Shown: positions 11,115-22,523 of the stretch, piece by piece
Layout of the letters: every line of letters starts with the position of its first letter
Position numbering within the stretch: position 1 is the stretch's first letter
NCBI GenBank assembly: GCA_002189035.1
Contig: NEEC01000104.1
Span: forward strand, 1-29,980
Origin: Utricularia gibba
Lineage: Eukaryota; Streptophyta; Magnoliopsida; Lamiales; Lentibulariaceae
DNA: 29,980 bases
Reading direction: 5' to 3'
Notes under the pieces: generated by a model
Database searches by the model: none
Told to the model about the DNA's origin: nothing
Seen by the model: only the letters and a program-made list of their open reading frames with translations
Made by a program: the position numbers and the translations under genes

Positions 11115-12961
11115 ATGGGTAGTGTGCTGGGGCTAATGGCGGTTGCGGCGGGGTTTCTGTGTCTCTGCTTCTTGATGAAGCATGTTTACCAGACGGTGTG
11201 TAGCTACTTGCTGACACCCAGACGCATCAAAAGGGTAATGGAGAGGCAAGGGGTGAAGGGCCCGCCGCCGCGGCTGTTGGTCGGAAACCTACTGGAGATG
11301 GCGGCGATGGTGAAGGAGACAACCGCCGGGGATATGGATGGGATCAGCCACGACATCGTCGGCCGCCTTCTTCCGCACTTCGTGGCGTGGTCCAGAGCTT
11401 ACGGTGGGGTGAAATGGATGGATGATTTTTGGGGTTTGTGTGTGTCTGGTGGTGATGGAGATGCCGGGTTTTGCAGGGAAGAGATTCATATACTGGAACG
11501 GGACGGAGCCGCGGATGTGTTTGACGGAAACGGAGATGATCAAGGAGCTGCTCTCCAAGCACAGTACGAGTTCGGGGAAGTCGTGGCAGCAGCAACAGGG
11601 ATCGGAGCACTTTATCGGCAGGGGACTTTTAATGGCGAATGGCGACGAGTGGTACAAGCGCCGCCACATCGTCGCGCCGGCGTTTATGGGGGATAAGCTC
11701 AAGGTAATTGATTAATCTGCTGATATCACGTGAATAATATATATGCATTTTTCGGATTATTATTCTGGGCGTAGAGCTACGCAGGGTGCATGGTGGAATG
11801 CACCAAAGAAATGGTGGAGACGCTACGGGCGGCGGTGGAGGGAGGCGCGACGGAGGTGGAAATCGGAGAGCACATGACCCGGCTGACGGCGGACATAATC
11901 TCCCGGACGGAGTTCGACTGCAATTACGAAAAGGGGAAGCAGATTTTTCATCTGCTCACTGATTTACAGCAGCTCTGTGCTCAGGCGACTCGCCGGTTTT
12001 GCTTCCCCGGTAGCCGGTAATTCTGATAGTGATGATTTTCCATTCCAAAGGTCTACGCTTTTTGAGAAAGAAATATTAATATTTGTGGGTCAAAACCTCA
12101 GGTACCTTCCTAGTAAATACAACAGAGAAATAAAGATGCTGAAAAAGGAGGTGGAGAAGCTGCTTATGGAAATCATACAGAGCCGCCGCGACGGGGTTGA
12201 GATTGGCCGGCGAAGCTCTCACGGCAACGACTTGCTCGGAATGCTTCTAAACGAAATGCTATCCGGCGACGGGCTCTGCCTGAATCTTCAGCTGATAATG
12301 GACGAGTGCAAGACGTTTTTCTTCGCGGGCCACGAAACCACCGCGCTCCTCCTCACCTGGACAGTGATGCTCCTCGCCACGAACCCGTCGTGGCAGGACA
12401 GAGTCCGGTCGGAAATCAACGACTTTTGCGGCGGCCATGTGCCTTCCGTCGACCACCTCTCCAAACTCACAATGGTAAGCCATTCCCCCGTCCCCACCCT
12501 GAATCATTAAACCCCACTAACAAGATTCCCTCTTTCCAGCTAAACATGGTGATCAACGAATCTCTCCGGCTATACCCGCCGGCGTCCCTCCTCCCCCGAA
12601 TGGCCTTCGAGGACATTAAGCTAGGGGACCTCCACATCCCAAAAGGACTCTCCATTTGGATCCCCGTCCTAGCAATCCACCACAGCAAAGAAATATGGGG
12701 AGAAGACGCAAACCAGTTCAACCCCGGCCGGTTCTCCACCCGGAGCTCAGGCTCCGGTCGGAGCTTCCTACCCTTCGCATTCGGACCTAGAAACTGCGTG
12801 GGACAAGGGTTCGCGCTCATGGAAGCCAAGATCATATTAGCAATGCTGATTCCCAAGTTCAGGTTCACCATCTCCCCAAATTACCGCCACGCCCCGTCGT
12901 CGTCCTCACCATCAAACCCAAGCATGGAGTTCAAGTGTGCTTGAACCCCATCACTCCCTAA
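11115..12961 (+). CDS. CYP735A: Cytochrome P450 CYP735A, cytokinin trans-hydroxylase, about 517 aa
   Basis: The enzyme hydroxylates isopentenyladenine nucleotides to trans-zeatin forms at the ER membrane. Exons are 11115-11403, 11477-11703, 11775-12016, 12102-12474 and 12540-12961, all GT-AG and in phase. A membrane anchor near residues 5-30 is followed by LLTPRRIKRVMERQGVKGPP. Family signatures follow: RFIYWNGTEPRMCLTETEMI, LTADIISRTEFDC, the I-helix AGHETT (12324-12341), ESLR as the ExxR motif (12558-12569) and the haem loop FGPRNCVG near 12780-12803. These match CYP735A better than CYP734A or CYP72. The start is ambiguous: ATG at 11079 is in frame, but it overlaps a TATA-like stretch, and 11115 fits the family length. 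Near 12891-12900 (GCCCCGTCG) one base is missing. As written, the frame ends early at 12944. With one base added it continues to TAA at 12959-12961 with a normal C terminus. Confidence 0.9.
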
Positions 12962-14830
12962 ACTCCACGACACAAACTACACCTTCCTTTCCACACAGGC
13001 CTCTATTTTTGCATCGAGATTGTAATAAACAGACCATCCAAAACAAGTGAAATTTACCACAAGAAAATACACACAAAGGAGATGAGCGAATCTAGTGGCG
13101 ATCCAACCATGTGGCCGACTCGGCGACATACAATCAACAAAAGAAAACAATGAACTGCTACAGCAAATATTTGTTTATATATATATTCGTATCATCATCA
13201 CCTTTCTTCTTTTATCATGGAAAAAGTCTGGGCACCTTTGTGTCCCCAATTATTATCAACATCATCGAAGGCAACACAAATATCGTTTGTCTTGGGAGAA
13301 CAATAGAGGGCGTTCCAAATTTTTTCTAATTTGATCAATATTTTTATGTACTTTGGTTTATTTAATTAGATTATTAATTTTAACATAATATCATAGTACT
13401 TGTTTTGCGGCATTGTTTGAGTGGTCAAGATGAGTTTAGTATTGGTATGAATTTTGATTAAAAAAATAAGAAGATGCATTAAGTTTAAGTCATAAAAATT
13501 AAATTTACCTATGATTTAAAGACTAAATACAATCACAAAAAAACAAGTATTAAATAGATTTAAGATCAATTCTAATTCAGAGTGAATATTAGAATAAACA
13601 ATATCACATCGATATTTTAAAATAAAATAATTAAGTATATAAGAAATTACATATCAATAATAATTGATTGAGCTTATTTTTTAAAATATAATTTATATTT
13701 TTTATGTATTTAAGTTTCGATGTGTTCATCCGATTTATTCGATACTTAATTCCAATAGGGGTTGGGATGAAAAAATAACAAGGAGATCGAAAGCAAGCTA
13801 ATGTGGGTATGGCGATGATGTGCTTTAGTGCATGTAAGGTAGCGCCCGAGGAGCATATCTTGTAATAAAACTTTCAAAGCTGGATCAGATCCATTTATAG
13901 TTGTCAGATGTGTACGTACCCATAAAAAAAAAGAAAAGAAACTTTATCGAGCCAATCATGATGTGACACCTCATCTTTATAAAATTATACTCCTTTATTA
14001 TTATTTTATTGCAAAATTAATATTATAAATGATTATTGTCATTACACATGCCATATGATGGTCATGTTCTTAAATAATTGCTAAAATCAGCTCCTTTCTT
14101 ACCTTTTTTTTGTTTCATTAGTTATTTCAAAAAGTGTCATGACAACAAATATTTAAAATATTATCACAATTTTAATATATTTAAATTTTTGTTCAAGATT
14201 CCATTTTAAAGTTATAAACTTAATATATTTGAAAAATAACATTGTAATGGTGAATTAATTCCAATAATTATTACTCTCTCCCCTACAACAAAATAAAACG
14301 ATGTGAAAAACGATATTATTTACCAATTACATGATGGACTATAGTTCATATACTTTTTCCATTTGAGTGATAATATGCACTTCCATCATGAGAAACATAA
14401 ATTAAGTTGTATTTAAAAAGTTAGTTGCACAATATGGAAATAATTTTCAAGGTTTGATGGGCATGCCCAAAGAGCATGATTTGTAAATGAGAAATAAAAT
14501 AATTTTCTAAATTTTAGACTTTTTTTAAATTTGGGTAAAAATTATTAAATCGAATCTAAAGAATCATACTTTCAATATGAATGGGATCTAATCATCGAAT
14601 TCAGCTACAGATTTGAAAAGGAAGCGACATTTCTCTAACAAGAAAGTTAGTCATGTGACCGAAGGGCACTGTACCCACTAAGCCGCAACTATTCAGACAA
14701 ATCGACACAATGATATGGATAGTTTATAAGAATCTTGGTATTTGGACTCCATAGGTCAATGTGGGACGCCACCCAACTCCAGGGAAGATCAAATGAGCTC
14801 TGAAAAGTCAGTATATTCGTCTGCTGATAA
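12962..14830. other. AT-rich intergenic region downstream of CYP735A
   Basis: 12962-13340 probably includes the CYP735A 3'UTR; two overlapping short frames there have no recognisable product. 13340-14640 is strongly AT-rich and contains one copy of a dispersed repeat (13587-13755). I see no gene, tRNA or inverted-repeat transposon with clear ends. Confidence 0.5.
13587..13755. repeat. Dispersed AT-rich repeat, family A, copy 1
   Basis: The copy begins ATTAGAATAAACAATATCAC and ends near CGATACTTAATTCC. It shares ordered blocks with copies at 15852-16020 and 27927-28053: AATCAAGTATATAA-like, ATTAATAATnGATTG, TGTATTTnGGnTT and a CATTCGATACTTAA-like end. Identity by eye is only about 60-70%, so the copies are old. 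It could be a remnant of a solo LTR or small nonautonomous element. Confidence 0.45.
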
Positions 14831-14834
14831 GCTT

Positions 14835-14885
14835 TTTCGAGACCCTTCTAGATAATTCGATCTCGAAACACTGTATATAAGAGAG
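14835..14885. promoter_or_regulatory. Inverted repeat with TATA-like box, promoter-like
   Basis: TTTCGAGA at 14835-14842 is matched by its inverse TCTCGAAA at 14861-14868. Between them are TTCTAGA and TTC elements resembling an imperfect heat-shock element. TATATAAG follows at 14874-14881. The arrangement resembles an inducible promoter facing right, but no convincing gene follows. Confidence 0.3.
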
Positions 14886-15700
14886 ATGCTGATCAAGAAG
14901 AAGATGCCATAAGATTACGTGATCGGGAGCAGGTGGAGCAGAATCGAAGAGTGATTGATAATGTGTGCTCTTTTATAGCGCACCCAGGGGCAAGGGGGGC
15001 CGCACAGTTGTACCTACAGTACAGGAAACTAACAAAAGGGTGGTGCAGAAGGGAGGAGGAGGGGCCGGGAACGATGCAGACACAAAAGGCGTGAGTGCGG
15101 CGGCCTGTTTCCGAGCAAAAACTGTTAGAAAACCGTAAAGTGCGCACCCCCACTCCACCAATGTGTGTCTCATGATACGTCTTAATCGCGAATGATTTTG
15201 ATAAGACACACGCATGTTAGTGTTTTCTTTTCTTTTATTGCAGAAAACCCTTGTGGTTTGCTTTGAGTATCCCTCGTTTTCCTGGTCTCTGAGGCAAAGA
15301 CTGATCTTGCATTTTGAATAACAGCATTTGAATTGCAACACCCTCTTGGTCTTTCAGGGAGAAGAGTGTTTTGTGCACCGACATGCTGTCAGCAGATGAA
15401 CAAGAATGGTGTCCACTGTCCGGGAGGTGCCCGTTTGTAAGAGCCCATCGAGAAATCTGGGTTTTCCTCTGTCTTTGGACACCCATTTAAGAGGCCCAGG
15501 CGAAACTCTTGACAACTCAGAGTGCGCAGGCTGCATCATGCTTGGAACACTTAAAATATGCAATAAAAAGGAGACATAACCAGAGGAAGTCGGTCGGCGC
15601 CGTTGATGCAGCTTCTGTAACACAGCGGCGGCAGAGTTTCACCGTTTCTGCCCGTTGGCTGGGGTGAACTCCGACTCCCTCACTCTCTCGGGTCAATCTT
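14886..15700. other. GC-richer island without an assignable gene
   Basis: This segment is clearly richer in G and C than its surroundings and has open frames on both strands. On the plus strand a frame without a good start codon runs through about 15090 and contains DAIRLRDREQVEQNRRVIDN. The sequence TTTTCTTTTATTGCAG ending near 15241 looks like a 3' splice site, and a second open stretch covers about 15355-15500. I do not recognise any family. Given the many missing bases elsewhere, a short real gene with broken frame is possible. A decayed transposon is equally possible. Confidence 0.3.
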
Positions 15701-15835
15701 GTTGAAATTTAGTATGAATATGCATGTAAAACTCAAGTGTATAATAAATGTGAATCACATTATAAAAAATTAAGTATAATTAATTACTAATGATTTATAA
15801 TTTTTTATATATTTGATTATGTAACTTTTATTTTT
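15701..15835. repeat. Dispersed repeat, family B, copy 1
   Basis: The copy starts GTTGAAATTTAGTAT and includes ATAATAAATGTGAATCACAT followed by TTAATTACTAATGATTTATAA-like sequence. It resembles 16066-16200 (same order and orientation) and 28960-29045. Identity is moderate by eye. Confidence 0.45.
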
Positions 15836-15851
15836 TGTGATATTATATCAT

Positions 15852-16020
15852 ATTAGAATATACAATACCACATCGAAAAATGAAAATGACATAATCAAGT
15901 ATATAATAAATTGTGAATCATTAATAATCGATTGTATCTATTTTTTTTTTAATATGAATCACATTTGTTGTATATTTGGGCTTCGTTAGTGCACTCATAC
16001 AACCTATTGAATCCCGAATT
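15852..16020. repeat. Dispersed repeat, family A, copy 2
   Basis: The copy starts ATTAGAATATACAATACCAC and contains ATAATCAAGTATATAATAAA and GTATATTTGGGCTTCG, ending near CCTATTGAATCCCGAATT. It lies between two family B copies in the same orientation, which suggests that A and B are parts of one older element. Confidence 0.45.
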
Positions 16021-16065
16021 TAAACAATTCTCATTTAGCCACCCCATTGAGCCAATATGAATTGT

Positions 16066-16200
16066 GTTGAAATTAAGAATCTATAGAATCGTATAAATAC
16101 ACATAAAACCAAAGCATATAATAAATGTAAATTACATTAGAAAATATTAATTTTAATTTATTATGATTAATCTATAATTATTTATACACATGATTATTTT
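16066..16200. repeat. Dispersed repeat, family B, copy 2
   Basis: The copy starts GTTGAAATTAAGAATC and includes ATAATAAATGTAAATTACAT then TTAGAAAATATTAA. It is a direct repeat of 15701-15835 at a distance of 365 bp. Identity is moderate, so this is not a recent LTR pair. Confidence 0.4.
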
Positions 16201-16420
16201 AATTTCAAATTTAATTGTTTGTTTTAATAAATTGGGGTTACTACCAGATTTGGAATCACCCAACATGACTGCTGTGCTGACTGATTCTTTTCCAAAACCA
16301 TCAATCTGTAAACGGGTTCGGGTGATCCATTTTGAAAGATGGGGGATGGATACGGAGTGCTTGACCCGGACCACAGGTTCCATTCGACTCGTACAAGTTA
16401 CTAATTTAGGCAACTCTAGA

Positions 16421-16522
16421 ACGGCACACGTGGAGGTAGATCAGGCGCCCTCGCTAGAATGGCGCCACGTGTGTTTTTTCACTAACTATTGGAAACCGTC
16501 AGCTTTTTTATTTATATATTTA
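16421..16522 (+). promoter_or_regulatory. LEA gene promoter: two ABRE/G-box sites and TATA box
   Basis: ACACGTGG lies at 16426-16433 and GCCACGTGTG at 16464-16473. Both carry the ACGTG core bound by ABA-responsive bZIP factors. A TATA stretch, TTTATATATTTA, lies at about 16511-16522, and the start codon is at 16579. Paired ABREs at this distance are typical of LEA genes and point to ABA and dehydration control. Confidence 0.65.
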
Positions 16523-16578
16523 CTGCTCCACGGTACTCCCTCTTTCCCGGTAGATTGCTGTTCTGACTGTTTTCCGAT

Positions 16579-17064
16579 ATGGCGGTGAAGACGGCGGCGT
16601 TGGTGTTCATGTTGTGCGTCTTTGTGGCGGCGCGTGGGGAGGAAGAGGCGCCGGCCACTTCCGATGACGATAGAAATTCCGCCAGTTCTTGGGCGGGTTG
16701 GGCCACAAACACTTTCTCTAGGTACATAATTTTTTACTCCTCTTTTTAGTTTTTGTAATTTTGAATTAAATTAATTTATTTTAGAGGAATCAACATGGGC
16801 TCGGAGGAAGCCCAGAGAGCGGCTGAGAAAACCCAGGAAGCTGCTGGAGAAGCCACCGACACCGTGAATTCAGCTACATTTGGTGCATTTCTTGCTTCGT
16901 TTCATTGTATGTGATTCTGGAAGTTTGATCATTTTTTCTTTCTTCCTCTTTTTTTTCATCTCTCAGAGACGTCGAAGCAGGCCTCTGAAAAAGCGAGCGA
17001 CTTCGCCCAAAGCACATGGCAGAAAATGAAGCCTGAAGACCAGGACACAGGCAAACAAAACTAA
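16579..17064 (+). CDS. LEA-type secreted protein, 5' exons (gene split by the retrotransposon)
   Basis: The start MAVKTAALVFMLCVFVAARG is a signal peptide and is followed by an acidic stretch and SSWAGWATNTFS. This layout resembles plant LEA-domain proteins that enter the secretory pathway. Exon 1 is 16579-16721 and exon 2 is 16785-16863, with EEAQRAAEKTQEAAGEATDT. Exon 3 begins at about 16969, with TSKQASEKASDFAQSTWQKM, and meets a stop at 17062-17064. The alanine, lysine and glutamate repeats are typical amphipathic LEA_4-like helices. The donor of exon 2 has an alternative at GGTGCA, 16879. Before insertion, exon 3 may have spliced from a GC donor (CAG/GCAAAC, after 17050) to the exon now beyond the element at 22743; that intron would have been about 123 bp. 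Otherwise the protein ends at 17064, at about 105 aa. Confidence 0.7.
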
Positions 17065-17165
17065 ATTTGTTGTGTGGTTTGCTCTGAAATGGGCGCTGCA
17101 CTCATTCACTAATCATGCTCTGAAACGAATAGTGGGTTGTGCTCTGTTATTGATGATGCATCTTC

Positions 17166-17611
17166 TGTCAGCAAGTGGTGGAGCAACGAAGATCCGGGAA
17201 GTCTCAACCCGCGAAGATGAATGGCGCGCGACCTCTGTTCCTCCCATGAGAAGCAACCCTCAATTAGATTGGGAAAAAGGCCTTATCATACTTGGGCCTC
17301 AACATTCCAAACTACTGGCCCAAGAAGAAGCATCTGAAGCCCAGTCCATGAAAGAAGTCCTAGTAAATTCTGGCTGCTACACAGTAGATGAACAAGAGGA
17401 CTAATCTACAGACTAAAGGCAACGGTCATATTTTAGGCCTGATATGATCCAACGGGCAACTCTCCTCATCTATATAAATCCCTGTTTGCTTTATGAAAAA
17501 AAAGGAAAGTTCTTTTCGATCCAAAAACAATAGTCAATATCCACAAACTTCAACATTCTCTCAACGTTCAACCAAGTCTCCAACAAAATCAAGCAGCCAA
17601 AAATACTTTTA
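17166..17611 (+). repeat. 5' long terminal repeat
   Basis: The LTR is 446 bp. It carries a TATA box (TATATAAAT) at about 17471, followed by the A run at about 17495 where it has eight A. The ends are TG...TA rather than the usual TG...CA. An open frame of about 79 codons, starting at SASGGATKIREVSTREDEW, runs through its first part. Confidence 0.93.
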
Positions 17612-17628
17612 TGGTGAACCCGACGTGA
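17612..17628 (+). other. Primer-binding site (not of the initiator-Met type)
   Basis: TGGTGAACCCGACGTGA follows the LTR without a gap. TGG matches a tRNA CCA end. The following bases do not match the TGGTATCAGAGC site, complementary to initiator tRNA-Met, found in most plant copia elements. I cannot name the tRNA. Confidence 0.6.
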
Positions 17629-17676
17629 AGATACTTCACCGACTCCCATCTCCTCTTATCATTGCAGTCTCTCAGA

Positions 17677-20600
17677 ATGGCAGCCCTCCAACAAGCTCCT
17701 CCAATCTTCACTGGTCAGCGCTACGCTTCTTGGGCAGTACGAATGGAAAGTTACCTGCAAATGAACGACTTATGGTCTGTGGTGGATCCTGTACGTCCAG
17801 ACTCCTCTGAAATAGCCACAGCAGAAAGTCTCAAACTCACAGATGCTCAAGTAAAGAAAGCTAAGTATGCTCTGGATCAAGCCTTATCTGAAGAAGTGTT
17901 CAACCGTGTTATGCTACTGAAAAGTCCCAAAGACATCTGGAAAAAATTGGAGGAATTCTACGGAGAGGATACGGAAGCCCGTGAGAGCCGCATTCAACGT
18001 CAATGGGAGCTCTTTGACAACCTGAAATTCTTACCAGGTATGAGTATCTCTCATTTTTCAGAAACGCTAATCAAAATTGTCACTGAGTTACAGACCTTGG
18101 GAGAGCCCTTGGAAGACAGAAGAATTAAATCAAAAATACTCAGTTCCCTACCGCGGTCCTTTGCCCCTGTAGTCACTACTTTGCGGGTCACAGGCATTCA
18201 CTCCATATCCTCCAGAAAACTACTAGAAAGACTCAGTGAATCCGAAGTTGAAGTCGGACTTGGTGAAGGCCAGGAACTTGCCTTCAAGGCAACAGAAAAT
18301 CAGAAAGGCTATGGTTCTCAATCATCAAATGAACCGGTGATCTTTCAAGCAAAAATTGAGAAACCAAGTACTGGAGATTCATGCCCATTCTGCAAGCGAA
18401 AAGGCCATTCACCAACACAATGTTTCTGGAGCCCTGACGCCAAATGCCTGTACTGTTCTCTCCAAGGTCATGTGGACAAAGTGTGTCCCCTGAAAAAATA
18501 CCATCAGATTGGAGGAAAGGCTGCAGATCCTAAGGACAAACTTACTAGCGCTATGAATGATGTAAATCTCGCAGCTGAAATGAATAAGAAGAAGATTGAT
18601 ATTTACTCTCTGCGCCGCAAAACTCTAATCACATCATTTGTGGATCTAAGGAAACAAGACATCTGGTTTATCGATAGCGGATGCAGTCATCATATAACCA
18701 ACGACAAGAGTCTATTCACAACCTTCATCGAGCTAACTGGGAAAGTAATCGAAATTGCTGATGGAAATCACTTACAGGTCATCGGTCAAGGAACAGTTTG
18801 CCTTGAAACTGTCCAGAAATTAATCAAGATCACAGACGTGTATCTGGTGCCCCAGGCCTACCACAATCTACTAAGCACTGGCCAGCTGGTTGAAAAGGGG
18901 ATGAAAGTTCATCTGGAAAGTAATGAGTGCAAAATATTAGATGAAGAAGATAATATACTCCTTACGGTTGCTATGACTGATAGGGTCTTTCCACTGCTTC
19001 CGAATGCTACATCCATCGATTACAACATTTGCCTCAAGTCCCTAGAATCATCTGAGATTTGGCACCAACGGTTAGGTCACCATCACTATGCCTCCCTTAT
19101 ATCCATGAAGAAGAGAAACCTGGCAGAGGGGATTCCTAATATAATTCCTGAGGAAAAACACTGCAGAATATGCTTTCAAGGGAAGATGAGCCGAACACCA
19201 CTCCCTAAGTCCAGCATTCATTCTCAGAAAAAATTGGAAGTTGTTACCAGTGACGTCTGTGGGCCCATGGCCTCTCCTACTCGAGCCGGCAACAAATATT
19301 ACGTGATCTTTATTGACGAATATTCAAAGTATACCTGGATCTATCTCCTGAAGCATAAATCAGAGGTTTTGCACCACTTCCAAGTCTTCAAGGTCCTTGC
19401 AGAAACTCAAAGCAATAGTAAGATTCTAACACTCCGGTCAGACAACGGAGGTGAGTACAAATCAACTGAACTGAGACACATTTGTGAGACAAATGGTATT
19501 ACTCACCAGTTTACAACGCCATATACGCCAGAGCAGAACGGCATATGTGAACGAAAGAACAGGACAATAGTCAATATGGCTCGGTGTCTACTCTATCAAA
19601 AACACTTACCTCTAGAATTCTGGGCGAAGCAGTCAACACAGCCGTGTATCTGTTGAACCGCCTGCCAACCAAAGGAAATAAAGACTGTAAAACTCCTTAT
19701 GAGCTATGGTACAACAAAATTCCAAGCCTAGATCACATGAAGGTATTTGGATCACCCTGCTATATATACATTCCAAAGGAGAAGAGATCAAAATGGGACA
19801 AAAGATCTGATGAAGGAATTTTCCTGGGATATAGCAATACAAGTAAAGCCTACAGGGTACTGAATCTAAGAACAAATGAGGTGGAACTCAGTCGTGATGT
19901 AACAGTAGACGAGACTAGAATTTACAACTGGAGTTCCTCGACAACACATGACAAAAATCATTCTTATTCAGAAAATATATGGAATTTATTCCCTCAACAA
20001 GGACATGATGCAACAACCGAACCCCTCAGCATCCACCCAGCGAGGAACAGTCCTAGTCAAGACTCTATTCAACAAGAAATGACAGCCTCAGGAACAAATA
20101 TGTTAAGGGTCCAAGCAACCCTAGAAGATCAAATCACAAACTCAAATGATCGAGCCTCAAACTCAACAGATTTAAGAGGACACTCGGTGTCAACGACAGA
20201 CATCCTAGAAGTCTCTAATAGCGAAAATTTGCCACCACCTAGTCCTGATGTTCCGAGAACAATTGAGCCCGAAAGCCCCTGTACAACAGAAGATCCTGTT
20301 AATACCCAACAGTTTCCAGAAGGCTCCTTGGCCACTACTATCGAAGACATGAGATATGAGGATGCAGACTCAGAGCACATACCTGAACAAACTCTAGAAT
20401 GTCATGAAACCCTCATCAACAGCATCAGAAATCCAAAGGAAATCACTGAGCTATCATCAACCGATACATCAGAAGAAGAAAACTCATCAGGAGAAGATGA
20501 AGAAACTCAAAACCGAGGACCCAACCTAGCAGCAAGAAATCCTATACTCATTCCCTCACCTCAAAGGCAAAGTTACCTGGAAGATTACGGACAAGAAGGG

Positions 20601-22523
20601 GTTCCTTACACCCCACATCATCTATGTATGGATCTGAAACAAAATGAAGACAGCTCACCTGTGCGAGGATATGCACCAATCAACGATATCTATGATAGGG
20701 CATTGAGCACCTATGAACCAGCAAGCGTTCAGGAAGCTCTCGCTGACCCAGATTGGAAGAAATCCATAGACGAAGAATTCAACTCCATCCAGAAACACGG
20801 CGTTTGGACAGCAGTGCCTAAGCCGAAGCAGAAAAAACCTCTGGACCTAAAATTCATATTCCGTCCCAAGTTAAATCCTGATGGCACTCTGAACAAAAGA
20901 AAATCCAGACTGGTGGTAAAGGGATATTTACAGAAAGAAGGGATTGATTACCTGGAAACCTTCGCTCCGGTGGCAAGATTAGACACCATTAAGCTGATTA
21001 TTGCACTTGCGGCCTGCAACAAGTGGTATTTACATCATCTGGACATAAAAACGGCCTTTCTGCATGGAGAGTTAAGCGAAGACATATATGTGAACCCCCC
21101 TCCAGGTTTCATCATCCGAGATAATCCAGAATATGTACTGAAATTAAATAAAGCTTTATACGGACTCAAGCAGGCCCCAAAGAATGGTATACTACCATTG
21201 ACACTTTCTTTCTAGAGCTGGGATATACAAGAAGTCAAAATGATACTACATTATACATATCTGAGGATATCCAAGGAAAAGTTATTGTCTCCTTATACGT
21301 AGACGACATTCTAATCACAGGCAGCAGTGAAGAACGAATTTCTGAATTACAGAAGCTATTGCAGCAAAGATTTGAACTCACCAATCTGGGACATGCACGT
21401 TATTTCCTAGGAATGGAGATCATTCAACATAAAGACTTCATATTTTTGAACCAACGTAGATATACAGAGAACTACTCAAAAAATACAGCATGGAATCATC
21501 AAAAGTATCTACTACTCCTTTCTCACCAGAAGTTAGAAAGAAATTATCTGACCTTAATTCTCATCCAGTTGACTCTCATAACTACCAGAAACTCATTGGC
21601 GCTCTGATGTATTTAACTGCTACTAGACCGGATATAACCTTCGCCGTATCATTTCTGGCCAGATTCATGCATCAGCCACACAACACACACCTGGAAATAG
21701 CAACACGTATCCTGAAATATTTGAAGGCCACAACTTCCTTTGGTTTATATTACAAGAAAGGTACTAACCCTATTTTGCAGGGATTTGTTGATTCAGACTT
21801 TGCTGGCGACGAACAAGATTGTAAATCTACCACAGGCTATCTATTCAACTTAGGATCAGCGGTATTTTCATGGAACAGCAAGAAACAAGCCGTCACTGCA
21901 CAATCATCGGCAGAAGCCGAATACATCGCAGGAGCTGCTGCTGCCAACCATGCGCAATGGTTGGTGAAATTATGCGATGACCTGAAAATTCAAATTACAA
22001 GACCGATAATACTCAAGATAGATAACAAATCTGCCATTAGCATCGCAAAAAATCCTGTGATGTTCGGTCGACCAAGCACATCAAGCTTAAATACCATATA
22101 CTCAGAGATTATGTGAAGGAAGGACTGATTAAACTTGAGTACTTACCATCGGATGAGCAACCTGCAGATATTCTCACCAAATGCTTATTCCCAAGGAATT
22201 TCAACAGAATCAGAGAAATGCTGGGAATTCGGAGAAATCCTCTTGTGACAACAGCCGGATCTTCATTACTCCCTCAGGGAGGAATGTCAGCAAGTGGTGG
22301 AGCAACGAAGATCCGGGAAGTCTCAACCCGCGAAGATGAATGGCGCGCGACCTCTGTTCCTCCCATGAGAAGCAACCCTCAATTAGATTGGGAAAAAGGC
22401 CTTATCATACTTGGGCCTCAACATTCCAAACTACTGGCCCAAGAAGAAGCATCTGAAGCCCAGTCCATGAAAGAAGTCCTAGTAAATTCTGGCTGCTACA
22501 CAGTAGATGAACAAGAGGACTAA
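17677..22523 (+). CDS. Copia gag-pol polyprotein (frame broken four times)
   Basis: The frame starts MAALQQAPPIFTGQRYASWA, the usual gag N terminus. Two CCHC zinc knuckles follow at 18382-18423 (CPFCKRKGHSPTQC) and 18445-18486 (CLYCSLQGHVDKVC). The protease motif WFIDSGCSHHIT is at about 18664. A pre-integrase zinc region follows, with HQRLGHHH and CRIC. The integrase core carries SDVCGPM, RSDNGGEY and a glutamate in the segment ending CERKNR. The reverse transcriptase has LDIKTAFLHGEL and YVDD (about 21296). RNase H has DSDFAGD and SSAEAEY. Breaks lie near 19626, 21180, 21473 and 22072, each consistent with one lost base. The last block stays open through the purine tract and 79 codons into the 3' LTR, to a stop at 22521-22523. 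Confidence 0.9.
22275..22284 (+). other. Polypurine tract
   Basis: CAGGGAGGAA lies immediately before the TGTCAG start of the 3' LTR. Its purine part is the expected plus-strand primer for reverse transcription. Confidence 0.8.

Noticed and set aside
11289-11702. Minus-strand frames opposite CYP735A exons
   Set aside because: Shadows of GC-rich coding sequence.
15160-15214. Inverted repeat TGTGTGTCTCATGATA / TGATAAGACACACG as transposon ends
   Set aside because: The arms are imperfect and only about 25 bp apart, with no target duplication; a chance hairpin is sufficient.
15701-16200. Family B direct repeats as LTRs of a recent element
   Set aside because: The two copies are too diverged and lack clear TG...CA ends or flanking duplication.
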